Shown here: positions 24,898 to 32,684 of the stretch, in pieces
Layout: every line of letters starts with the position of its first letter
How positions within the stretch are numbered: position 1 is the stretch's first letter
Assembly (NCBI GenBank): GCA_016293495.1
Contig: JAEDED010000014.1
Coordinates: forward strand, 1-57,149
Reading direction: 5' to 3'
DNA from: Treponema sp.
GTDB lineage: Bacteria > Spirochaetota > Spirochaetia > Treponematales > Treponemataceae
DNA: 57,149 bases
The notes under the pieces: model-generated
Told to the model about the DNA's origin: nothing
The model's database searches: none
Seen by the model: the letters and a program-made list of their open reading frames with translations, nothing else
Program-made: the position numbers and the translations under genes

Positions 24898-26136
24898 TTA
24901 TTTTACAGCGGGTGTTTCTTCTGTTACTAAGTGCTTAAGGTCTTTGTTTGTCATCGCACAAACACATGAGTCACTGTAAATGTTTACAGCTGTTTCAATC
25001 ATGTCGATAACTGCATAGATCGGAAGAATAACTCCCATTACACCGATTGGCATGCCTTTTCCGGCCATGAGAGAAAGTGTAAGGAAGAAACATCCCATTG
25101 GAACTCCTGCGTTACCAACAGCACTGATTACAGAAATCAAAATCCAGAAAATTACAGTAAGAATGTTCAAATCAACGCCTGCATTTTTCATTACGAAAAG
25201 TGATGTTACAATAATGAATGCTGCACAACCGTTCATGTTGATTGTGGTACACATTGGAAGAATGAAGCGTGAGAACTTTTTATTACACTTAACATTGTTT
25301 TCAACACAGTTCATTGTAACAGGAAGTGTTGCGGCAGAGCTCTTTGTAAACAAAGCAGTAAGAATTGCTGGAATCATATTCTTAAAGTGTTTGGCTGGAT
25401 TAATTCCGCGAATCAAAAGGAAGAGTGAAAGTACGATAAAGAACTGAATAAGGTTTCCGCTTAATACAACTGCAACGTATTTTCCGATTGAATCAGCAAC
25501 AATACCTGCTGTCAAATCAGAAACCATCTGTGCTGTAAATGCAATGATTCCGATTGGGAGAATTGCAATGATCCAGCTGATAACTTTGAATACTAATTCC
25601 TGGAAGCCGTTGATGACATTAAGAATAGTTGTCTTTTTATCTGATTCTTCCATTTTAGAAATTGCAATACCGAATGCAAATGAAACAATCAAAATAGAAA
25701 GAACATTTCCTGAAACGAATGGATAAAGAATATTGTCAGGAATTGCCTGTACGAAATAATCAAGGAATGAAGAAGAATTCATAACTGCTAATTTTTCAGC
25801 AGCAGCGCCTTCGTAAACTGAAGCAGAAAGAACATCAGGATTAATAACGAAGAAAAGAATTGCAGCAATTGTAGAAGCAGCAAGAGTTGTCAGAAGAGTA
25901 TACATGATTGTTCTTCTGAAAATTTTTCCTGTTTCTTTATTTCCACCAAGACTTGCTAGTGTTGTTAAAACAGAAACTGCGATTGCAGGAACTGCTGTGA
26001 ACTTGAACAGCCTTGTAAAAATTGTTGCAACAAAATTACAGATCTTATCGATTGTTCCAACATGAAGTGAACCCAAAACGGCACCGATGATTAATGCGCC
26101 GACCCAAAAAATTACTTGTTTAACTTGTTTAGACAT
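24898..26136 (-). CDS. Dicarboxylate/amino acid:cation symporter (DAACS family)
   Basis: 412 residues, about eight helices plus two re-entrant loops. Family motifs: GSLHVGTIDKICNFVATIFTRLFKF at the N-terminus, KSSAATLPVTMNCVENN for HP1, and NMNGCAAFI for the TM7 substrate/cation motif. Members take up glutamate, aspartate, serine/threonine or C4-dicarboxylates with Na+ or H+; specificity cannot be read here. CAGGAG precedes the ATG by 9 bases. The gene has its own promoter just upstream and lies downstream of a separately terminated RNA. Confidence 0.9.
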   Translation of the reverse strand: MSKQVKQVIFWVGALIIGAVLGSLHVGTIDKICNFVATIFTRLFKFTAVPAIAVSVLTTLASLGGNKETGKIFRRTIMYTLLTTLAASTIAAILFFVINPDVLSASVYEGAAAEKLAVMNSSSFLDYFVQAIPDNILYPFVSGNVLSILIVSFAFGIAISKMEESDKKTTILNVINGFQELVFKVISWIIAILPIGIIAFTAQMVSDLTAGIVADSIGKYVAVVLSGNLIQFFIVLSLFLLIRGINPAKHFKNMIPAILTALFTKSSAATLPVTMNCVENNVKCNKKFSRFILPMCTTINMNGCAAFIIVTSLFVMKNAGVDLNILTVIFWILISVISAVGNAGVPMGCFFLTLSLMAGKGMPIGVMGVILPIYAVIDMIETAVNIYSDSCVCAMTNKDLKHLVTEETPAVK

Positions 26137-26155
26137 AGTTTAACTCCTGAAATTT

Positions 26156-26184
26156 ATGATATAGGAAATTGCAGGAGTGAACAA
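26156..26184 (-). promoter_or_regulatory. Promoter of the DAACS symporter
   Basis: TTGTTC (26184-26179), 17-base spacer and TATCAT (26161-26156) on the minus strand, between the ncRNA terminator and the ATG at 26136. It argues that the symporter does not depend on readthrough from the ncRNA. Confidence 0.55.
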
Positions 26185-26214
26185 TGCAATAAGGGAAGGA
26201 ATGTAAAAAAAAGT

Positions 26215-26420
26215 AAAAAAAAGAAGCCGGGTGTTTCCCGGCCTTTAATGTGCTTTCAGTCGCTGTAGACTGGCACTATATGAAAGTCAGCTTTAAGCAA
26301 GCTGTCGCTATGTTGTCTAACGTTTAGCCACGTGCTGGCGTGATGTTTTTGTTGGAAATTGCATTTTGCCTCCTAAACAAGCAGCCGGTTGCCGTTCCCA
26401 TCTCGGTTCCCTAACCACAC
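26215..26420 (-). ncRNA. Uncharacterised ~205-nt RNA with a strong promoter and terminator
   Basis: On the minus strand, TTGACA-N16-TATTAT (26452-26425) predicts a start near 26418. Transcription would end at a perfect GCCGGG/CCCGGC hairpin (26226-26242) followed by T8 (26222-26215). The body holds several short hairpins: GGTT-AGGG-AACC near the 5' end, CAGCTT/AAGCTG near 26290, and CAGTC/GACTG near 26265. The predicted 5' end GUGUG can pair with CACAU just before the terminator, closing the whole body. It does not show the conserved marks of tmRNA, SRP RNA or RNase P that I know, and I could not match a riboswitch. It could also be a short-peptide transcript (see 26317). Confidence 0.6.
26317..26364 (-). 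CDS. 15-residue basic ORF inside the uncharacterised RNA
   Basis: AGGAGG (26374-26369) lies 4 bases before the ATG at 26364; the frame ends in TAG at 26317. The peptide starts MQFPTKTSRQH and ends AKR, with Lys, Arg and His making it basic. It might be a real small protein, a leader peptide, or a chance match in the RNA. The short spacing is sub-optimal but the ribosome site is a full match. Confidence 0.4.
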   Translation of the reverse strand: MQFPTKTSRQHVAKR

Positions 26421-26424
26421 TTTC

Positions 26425-26452
26425 ATAATATCACATATTCATCAGATGTCAA
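26425..26452 (-). promoter_or_regulatory. Promoter of the uncharacterised RNA
   Basis: TTGACA (26452-26447), a 16-base spacer and TATTAT (26430-26425) on the minus strand. It is one of the best sigma-70 matches in the window. Confidence 0.8.
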
Positions 26453-26554
26453 CTTTAAATTTATTTAAATTTTTTCAATATGTTTTTGATATGCGTATAT
26501 AATATTAGCAAAAAAAGTCGAGTTAAATTTTCTTCAGGCGAATATATTAAAGTC

Positions 26555-26653
26555 ATGATTAATGAAATGACACCAAAGGTAAAAGCAGTCCAGAAGATGC
26601 AGGACTACATCGATGTTCATTTATCCTTCCCCTTTAAAAGAATTTGTTTATAA
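26555..26653 (+). pseudogene. N-terminal fragment of an AraC-type regulator
   Basis: ATG at 26555 opens a 32-codon frame reading TPKVKAVQKMQDYIDVHL. This is the usual start of AraC proteins that have N-terminal DNA-binding domains (VQKMQDYI-E-HL). The similarity stops about residue 23, where the opposing AraC gene's 3' end begins. TATAAT at 26498-26503 may be its former promoter. It is a truncated remnant, unrelated in sequence to the intact AraC gene that replaced its downstream part. Confidence 0.55.
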
Positions 26654-27378
26654 TTTTCTCTGTCGCGAAATTCGCCGGGAGTAATACCTGTGTTTTTTTT
26701 GAATGCTGCAGAGAAAGCACTCTGCGATGAAAAACCGAGTGACATTGCAATGTTAAAAAGTGAATTGTCAGAATAAAGAAGCATGTTTTTTGCTGTCTTT
26801 ATTTTTGCGTCGATGATGAATGCTTTTGCGGTAATTCCTGTTTCCTTTACAAACAGTTTTGAAAAATAACTCGGATTTAAATTTTCATTTTCTGCAACCT
26901 GTTCCATTGTAAGAGGAAGGTGAAGATGATCGTAAATGTAATCAATGCTGTTTCTGATGTGAAAAGAAATTGCAGGTGTCTTTCTGAGATTGTGCATTCG
27001 CTTTGCGTAGTCGAGCTGCATTTCGCACGAGAGGTTGATGACTTCTTGCGGGTCGTTGCATTTATCTGCGCGGCGGATGTAAATGTCGCTTAAGGTATAT
27101 GATTCTTCCTGTGTCATTCCTGCATCGATGCAGATTCTTGAAATTACTCCGACTGCAATTACAAGATGATAAATGTTGTTGTGAAGAATATTGTCGGATA
27201 AAGTTCCTTTTCCTTTGTAAAAATTTTTCTTGATGTATTTGATGTTTTCTTTTACTTTATCGATGTTGCCGTATTTGATGTCGTTGTAGCGGGAAAATTC
27301 ACTCTTGATATTTGTACGCGAAAAATTTTTTTCTCTGTGAAGAAAGAGCTGGTAATTAAATTCTTTTTCCGATTCCAT
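26617..27378 (-). CDS. AraC-family transcriptional regulator
   Basis: About 253 residues. The C-terminal ~100 residues hold both AraC HTH motifs: DYIYDHLHLPLTMEQVAENENLNPSYFSKLF near 160-190, and IAMSLGFSSQSAFSAAFKKNTGITPGEFR near 215-245, the canonical HTH_18 pattern. The N-terminal ~150 residues (FNYQLFLHREKNF...) have no ligand domain I recognise. ATG 27378 was chosen over 27408 because AGAGGA precedes it by 7 bases. It may control the divergent sensor cyclase or the DAACS gene; no operator was identified. Confidence 0.85.
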   Translation of the reverse strand: MESEKEFNYQLFLHREKNFSRTNIKSEFSRYNDIKYGNIDKVKENIKYIKKNFYKGKGTLSDNILHNNIYHLVIAVGVISRICIDAGMTQEESYTLSDIYIRRADKCNDPQEVINLSCEMQLDYAKRMHNLRKTPAISFHIRNSIDYIYDHLHLPLTMEQVAENENLNPSYFSKLFVKETGITAKAFIIDAKIKTAKNMLLYSDNSLFNIAMSLGFSSQSAFSAAFKKNTGITPGEFRDRENYKQILLKGKDK

Positions 27379-27558
27379 GAAAATTCCTCTTAAATGAAAC
27401 GATATCATAAAATTGATAAAAACACCACAAATTTATAAACAACTTTCCATATTCAATTTATAATAAACATATAAGCTTTTCCTTATTTATTCCCTTCTTG
27501 AATAATCCGGGTTCTGTTATTGTGGAAAAAATGACAGAATTCGGATACTATTTTATAT

Positions 27559-29403
27559 ATGAACAAGATTAAAATTTCGTTTATAGTTTTTCTTATCATT
27601 TGTATTATCCTGCCTGTATTGTTTACGCTGAAGCAGATGGGGTATTTTTACTATAAGCCAAAAATCGAAATCAAAAATTCTGTAGAAGAACCTGGAGCAA
27701 AAACTTTAAGAGTTGTTGCTGATTATGATTTTGCTCCGTATTCTTTTTATGATAAAAACGGAGATGTAACAGGTTTTAATGTAGAACTTGTAAACGAAAT
27801 TGCAAATCGTCTTAATATGAAAACTCAGTTTATGTTTGCTGATTGGTCGTCTTGTAAAAAAATGATTCAGAGGGGCGAAGCTGATATCATTCTCAGTCTT
27901 GAAATTTTCAGTGACATAAACGGTGTCGTTAAAACAATTGCGACTGGCGATGATGAACTTGTAGTGTTCGGTAAAAAAAGAATTAACAATCTTGCTTCAT
28001 TGTACGATAAAAAAGTCGCCCTGATGGCTAATTCGATAATTAAAAGAATTTATGACTTCAACTGTGAATATGTTGAGTTCTATACAAACTCTGAAATTCT
28101 TGAAGCGGTTGCTGAAGGAAAAGTTGATTACGGTATCTGTCATGGAGCGGTTGCAAGAAAAATTGTTGAATCAAAACAATATGATATTGTTCCAAGCATG
28201 TCAGTCATGCATAGTTTTCCTGCAATCGGAGTGCGCGAAGATAAAGAAGAATTGCGCGACATGATTAATGAAGTTCTGATTCATCTCAATGTTGAAGGTG
28301 TTACTAAAAATCTTCAGCAGAAGTGGATTACTAACTATACATACAAGAGAAGTCTCCTCGAAGTTCTTATGGTCGAGTCGAGATTCTATACTTTGTATAC
28401 TTTCTTTTTCCTTTTTGCGATTGCAGTAATGGGAATTACTTATGGCCTCATTTCTCAAAAAGACCGTGAGTTTAAAAGCAATCTGAAAATTCAAAATGAA
28501 TTAAAAAAGAAAATTGAAATTCTAAATTCAGTTGCAGGCGTATATAACACAATGCACGTCATCAACATCCGTGATAATACAGTAATAGAAGTTAGTGCTT
28601 CTGATCTGGTTAAAAAGTATGTAAACAAAGATACAGATGCAGTAGAACAGATGCGTCTTGTAATGAGAAACACTGTAGTTGCAGAAGATGTAGAAATGGC
28701 ATTGAACTTTACTGATCTTGCAACAATCGCACAGAAGATGAAAAACAAAGATACTCTTCTTGCAGAATTCCGCGGAACAGAAATCGGATGGTTCTGTGCT
28801 CAGTTTATTGCAGTTGAACGTGACGAGTTTGGTAATCTCATTGAAGTAATGTTTACAACTCAGTGCATTGACGAAATGAAAAAAGAGAAAGAGAGACTTT
28901 TGAAACTTTCTGCTTATGATGAATTAACAATGCTCTACAATCGCCATTCATATACTGCAAAGCTTGATGAGCTTAAACAGAATAATAACCGTAATGCAAC
29001 CATTGCAGTCATTGATATCAATCAGCTCAAGACAGTAAATGATACATACGGTCATGCTGCCGGCGATGAATTAATCAGAGGTGTTGCTTCGATAATCAGC
29101 AAAGTATTCGGGCCTATCGGAACTTGTTACAGAATCGGCGGAGATGAATTTGTTGTCCTTATCGAAAATGAAGTTTCTGACATCAAGTCTTACGAACAGC
29201 AGATGAGAACGCTCGTAAGCCAATGGTCCGGAACTAATTCTCTTACAATGTCAATTTCATGCGGAATTGCTTCGGCATCCGAAATTCCTAATTTTGCAAT
29301 TACAAAATATAATGAACTTATCAAACTTGCTGATACCAGAATGTATGAAGACAAGACTCAGTTTTACAAAAATAACGGTATTGATCGAAGAGGTTCAAAA
29401 TAA
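27559..29403 (+). CDS. Diguanylate cyclase with a periplasmic solute-binding (SBP_bac_3) sensor domain
   Basis: 614 residues. Helix 1 (ISFIVFLIICIILPVLF) leads to a periplasmic SBP_bac_3 domain (RVVADYDFAPYSFYDKNGDVTGFNVEL ~50-270), a second helix near 285 (FFFLFAIAVMGITYGL), a linker, and a GGDEF domain from ~455 with the active RIGGDEF loop near residue 530. The RxxD inhibitory site just upstream is absent (GPIG instead). It should make cyclic di-GMP in response to a small ligand such as an amino acid. It abuts feoAB with no gap (stop 29401-29403, ATG 29404), tying c-di-GMP signalling to iron uptake. A TACTAT box lies 7 bases before the ATG and there is no ribosome site. Confidence 0.9.
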   Translation: MNKIKISFIVFLIICIILPVLFTLKQMGYFYYKPKIEIKNSVEEPGAKTLRVVADYDFAPYSFYDKNGDVTGFNVELVNEIANRLNMKTQFMFADWSSCKKMIQRGEADIILSLEIFSDINGVVKTIATGDDELVVFGKKRINNLASLYDKKVALMANSIIKRIYDFNCEYVEFYTNSEILEAVAEGKVDYGICHGAVARKIVESKQYDIVPSMSVMHSFPAIGVREDKEELRDMINEVLIHLNVEGVTKNLQQKWITNYTYKRSLLEVLMVESRFYTLYTFFFLFAIAVMGITYGLISQKDREFKSNLKIQNELKKKIEILNSVAGVYNTMHVINIRDNTVIEVSASDLVKKYVNKDTDAVEQMRLVMRNTVVAEDVEMALNFTDLATIAQKMKNKDTLLAEFRGTEIGWFCAQFIAVERDEFGNLIEVMFTTQCIDEMKKEKERLLKLSAYDELTMLYNRHSYTAKLDELKQNNNRNATIAVIDINQLKTVNDTYGHAAGDELIRGVASIISKVFGPIGTCYRIGGDEFVVLIENEVSDIKSYEQQMRTLVSQWSGTNSLTMSISCGIASASEIPNFAITKYNELIKLADTRMYEDKTQFYKNNGIDRRGSK

Positions 29404-31743
29404 ATGACATTAAAAGATTTGAATATTGGTGAATGTGGAAAAATTACAGCTGTCGGCGGCTATGGTGCATTAAGACAGCACTTTCTTGATATGGGAATCA
29501 TTCCAAAAGCTGAGATTCAATTTGTCAAAGCGGCTCCAATGGGTGACCCTTTGGAATTTAATGTACACGGTTATGAATTAACTCTGCGTAAAGATGATGC
29601 AGCTCAAATTACAATTGAAAAAATTCCGGAACTTACAGCGCTGCAATCAGTTGAGTCAGAAAAAACACATCACCCTGGTCTCGGTGAGGGCGGTATTTAC
29701 CATGACGATAAACACGAAAATCCTTTACCGGAAGGAACTGTTCTTACATATGCGCTTGTCGGTAACCAGAACTGCGGAAAGACAACATTGTTCAATCGCC
29801 TTACAGGTTCTAATCAGCATGTCGGAAATTTTCCTGGAGTAACAGTTGACCGTAAAGACGGCGTGATTATTAATCATCCAAATACAAAAGTTACAGATCT
29901 TCCCGGCATTTATTCGATGTCGCCTTATACAAGTGAAGAAATTGTATCCCGTAATTTTGTTCTTGATGAAAAACCAAAGGCAATAATAAATATTGTTGAT
30001 GCATCAAATATTGAACGTAATCTGTATCTTACAATGCAGCTTCTCGAAATGGAAATTCCGGTTGTAATTGCATTGAACATGATGGACGAAGTTACTGGGA
30101 ACGGCGGTTCAATCGATATCAATAAAATGGAAAGCATGATGGGCGTTCCTGTCGTTCCGATTTCTGCAAATAAAAATCAGGGTGTCGATGAACTTATAAA
30201 GCACGCAATTCATATTGCTCACTATCAGGAAAAACCTCTCCGTCAGGATTTCTGTGACGCAGAAGAAAATGACGGCGCAGTTCACCGTGCGATTCACTCA
30301 GTAATTCACATTATTCAGGACCACGCAGAAAAAGCAGGCATTCCTGTAAGATTTGCGGCTTCAAAAATTATTGAGGGTGATCCGTTAATCGTTCACAAGC
30401 TTGAGCTTGATACAAACGAAAAAGAAATTATCGAACACATTGTTCTTCAACTTCAGAATGAACGCGGCCTTGACCGCAGTGCAGCGATTGCCGAAATGCG
30501 TTTCTCATTCATTACAAGAATGTGCGCTCAGTGTGTTAAAAAACCAAAAGAAAGCAAAGAACGAAAGCGCAGCGAAAAACTTGATAAGCTTTTTACAGGA
30601 AAGTTCACTGCAATCCCTGCGTTCATTCTCATAATGCTTACGATTTTTTATTTAACCTTCAACGTTATCGGAGCATTCCTGCAGAATCTGCTGGCCAGCG
30701 GAATCGATGCGCTTACTGCAATGACTGATTCTGCTTTGACAAAGCTTGAAGTTAACAGCGCACTTCACAGTCTGATTATTGATGGAATATTTGATGGCGT
30801 CGGAAGTGTATTAAGCTTTTTGCCGATTATCGTAACACTGTTCTTTTTTATTTCGATGCTTGAAGATTCGGGATATATTGCGCGAGTTGCATTTGTCATG
30901 GACAAGTTGCTTCGAAAAATCGGATTGTCGGGACGCTCAATCGTTCCGATGCTGATAGGCTTTGGATGTTCAGTTCCTGCGGTAATGAGTACGAGAACGC
31001 TTCCTAGTGAACGCGACCGTAAGATGACAATTCTTCTTACTCCGTTTATGAGCTGCAGTGCAAAGCTTCCGATTTATGCGTTCTTTGTTAGTACCTTCTT
31101 TCCGGGAAAGGGCGGTTTTATCATGTCGGGCCTTTATCTTCTTGGAATAATCATTGGTGTTCTTGTTGCACATGTTTACAGAAAAACATTATTCAAAGGT
31201 GAAGCAGTTCCTTTTGTAATGGAACTTCCGAATTACAGAATGCCTGGTGCAAAAAATGTACTTCAGCTTCTCTGGGAAAAAGCAAAAGACTTTCTTGTCA
31301 AAGCCTTCTCAATAATTTTGATTGCGACAGTTTGTGTCTGGTTCCTTCAGAGCTTTGATTTGCATTTTAATTTTGTTGAAGATTCAAGTACTTCAATTAT
31401 GGCACACATTTGTTCAGTTCTCGTGCCGATATTTGAACCGATCGGACTTGGTGACTGGAGGCTTTGCGTTTCTCTGATTTCTGGATTTATGGCAAAGGAA
31501 AGTGTAGTTTCTACAATTTCAATTCTGTTTGCAGAAGCCGGAGTTCACAATGCAATTTCTGCTTTGACCGCAGCTTTAATGCTTATTTTCTCGCTGATAT
31601 ATACTCCTTGTGTTGCAACAATCGCAGCGGTAAAAAGGGAACTCGGCGGCAAATGGGCATTCGGTGTTGCAATGTTTCAGTTTGTTCTTGCATGGCTTAT
31701 ATGTTTTGCCGCAAGACCGATTCTGATTTTGTGCGGATTGTAG
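29404..31743 (+). CDS. feoB: FeoA-FeoB fusion ferrous iron transporter
   Basis: 779 residues. The first ~75 are a FeoA SH3-like domain (LNIGECGKITAVGGYGALRQHFLDMG...). The FeoB G-domain follows: GNQNCGKTTLFNRL (P-loop), FPGVTVDR, DLPGIYSMSPYT and NMMDE. The membrane part begins near residue 395, with the gate motif GFGCSVPAVMSTRTL and YTPCVATIAA. FeoA-FeoB fusions occur in several anaerobes. It is translated right after the GGDEF sensor and followed by a Cys-rich small protein. It should be the main Fe2+ uptake route. Confidence 0.95.
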   Translation: MTLKDLNIGECGKITAVGGYGALRQHFLDMGIIPKAEIQFVKAAPMGDPLEFNVHGYELTLRKDDAAQITIEKIPELTALQSVESEKTHHPGLGEGGIYHDDKHENPLPEGTVLTYALVGNQNCGKTTLFNRLTGSNQHVGNFPGVTVDRKDGVIINHPNTKVTDLPGIYSMSPYTSEEIVSRNFVLDEKPKAIINIVDASNIERNLYLTMQLLEMEIPVVIALNMMDEVTGNGGSIDINKMESMMGVPVVPISANKNQGVDELIKHAIHIAHYQEKPLRQDFCDAEENDGAVHRAIHSVIHIIQDHAEKAGIPVRFAASKIIEGDPLIVHKLELDTNEKEIIEHIVLQLQNERGLDRSAAIAEMRFSFITRMCAQCVKKPKESKERKRSEKLDKLFTGKFTAIPAFILIMLTIFYLTFNVIGAFLQNLLASGIDALTAMTDSALTKLEVNSALHSLIIDGIFDGVGSVLSFLPIIVTLFFFISMLEDSGYIARVAFVMDKLLRKIGLSGRSIVPMLIGFGCSVPAVMSTRTLPSERDRKMTILLTPFMSCSAKLPIYAFFVSTFFPGKGGFIMSGLYLLGIIIGVLVAHVYRKTLFKGEAVPFVMELPNYRMPGAKNVLQLLWEKAKDFLVKAFSIILIATVCVWFLQSFDLHFNFVEDSSTSIMAHICSVLVPIFEPIGLGDWRLCVSLISGFMAKESVVSTISILFAEAGVHNAISALTAALMLIFSLIYTPCVATIAAVKRELGGKWAFGVAMFQFVLAWLICFAARPILILCGL

Positions 31744-31761
31744 GTTAAAAGGAGTTTTCAA

Positions 31762-31920
31762 ATGAACCCAGCTGATATCATAATTGGAATTATAGTAGTC
31801 GCAGTAATCACAGTTTCACTTATCGTAACTGTCAGAAAAAGAAAAAACGGCGGCTGCGGATGCGGCTGTGACGGCTGCAGCAAAAAGTGTTCGAAAGAAA
31901 AAAAATATAGGGATAGATAA
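31762..31920 (+). CDS. FeoB-associated Cys-rich membrane protein
   Basis: 52 residues. One membrane helix (IIIGIIVVAVITVSLIVTV) followed by a Gly/Cys-rich tail, GGCGCGCDGCSKKC, with five Cys, then Lys-rich. This is the pattern of the small FeoB-associated Cys-rich family that follows feoB in many anaerobes; the Cys may bind iron or an FeS cluster. AAAAGGAG lies 8 bases upstream of the ATG. 18 bases after feoB. Too short for many gene callers. Confidence 0.85.
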   Translation: MNPADIIIGIIVVAVITVSLIVTVRKRKNGGCGCGCDGCSKKCSKEKKYRDR

Positions 31921-32018
31921 AAAATCTGACATCTAAAGAAGTTTTTACGGAATATCTGCAAAACTTTTTTTAATGACAATTTCCCGATTTGACAGTAAAA
32001 TTATAAATGGAGATTAAT

Positions 32019-32576
32019 ATGTCTAAATCAGTATCATTGAATAAACCTAAACTTTCTGTTGGCGTACAAGTTCTTGCAACTTTAATTGCAATTGCGGCTG
32101 CTTTTGTTCTTCCGCAGCTTTTTCATTATATCGGCAGAGTTTCCGGAGTTGGTAAAAGCCTCGGAGTTATGTTCTGCCCGATGCACTTTCCTGTAATTCT
32201 TGTTGGAATTCTTGCAGGACCTTTTGCCGGCGCTGCTACCGGTCTTTTAAGTCCTTTAGTTAATTCTTTGCTTACCGGAATGCCTGCAGGTCTTTCTCTT
32301 CCATTAATGATGGTAGAACTTTTCGGTTATGGCCTTGCTGCAGGAGTTCTCAGAAATGTAAGAATGGATTGCGTTTTCAAAGTATTCATTGCACAGATTG
32401 CAGGTCGTGTTCTCAGAAACATTGCTGTTATTATTGCCATTTATGCATTCGGTCAGAAAACTCCGATGTTTAAAATCTGGATGGACGTTCCTGGCGCAGG
32501 AATCGGACTTGCAATGCAGCTTGTAATGATTCCTCTCATCGTAATGCTTGTGGATCGTCATTCAGAAAAAAAATAA
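32019..32576 (+). CDS. ECF transporter S component, unknown substrate
   Basis: 185 residues, about six helices. FCPMHFPVILVGILAGPFAGAATGLLSPLVNSLLTG is a signature of a large group of vitamin-type ECF S components. It is a solitary S component, so it probably borrows a shared energy-coupling module elsewhere. The ATG at 32019 (MSKSVSL) is used because GGAG precedes it, rather than 32007. An ATGACA-N17-TAAAAT promoter (31973-32001) predicts a start near 32008. Substrate cannot be inferred. Confidence 0.8.
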   Translation: MSKSVSLNKPKLSVGVQVLATLIAIAAAFVLPQLFHYIGRVSGVGKSLGVMFCPMHFPVILVGILAGPFAGAATGLLSPLVNSLLTGMPAGLSLPLMMVELFGYGLAAGVLRNVRMDCVFKVFIAQIAGRVLRNIAVIIAIYAFGQKTPMFKIWMDVPGAGIGLAMQLVMIPLIVMLVDRHSEKK

Positions 32577-32601
32577 GACTTTGATTTATACTTAGTATCG
32601 G

Positions 32602-32654
32602 AAAAAAAAGGACAGCCTTGAAGCATTCTGTACTTCGCAAGCTGCCCTTTTTGT
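32602..32654. terminator. Bidirectional intrinsic terminator
   Basis: AAAAAGGACAGCCTTG pairs with CAAGCTGCCCTTTTT across about 20 bases. A-run and T-run flank it, so it can end both the S-component transcript (+) and the paaK transcript (-). Confidence 0.7.
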
Positions 32655-32684
32655 CCGAATTATATTTTTTTAAGCCTTTTATCT

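Noticed and set aside
26320..26328. ACGTTTAGC shared by the unknown RNA and the candidate antitoxin RNA (55335-55343)
   Set aside because: A 9-base match between two short regions is expected by chance and the surroundings do not align.
26226..26420. SAM or other known riboswitch before the symporter
   Set aside because: A GGCAACCGG stretch looks faintly like a SAM-I core, but the surrounding conserved helices are missing and the gene downstream has its own promoter.
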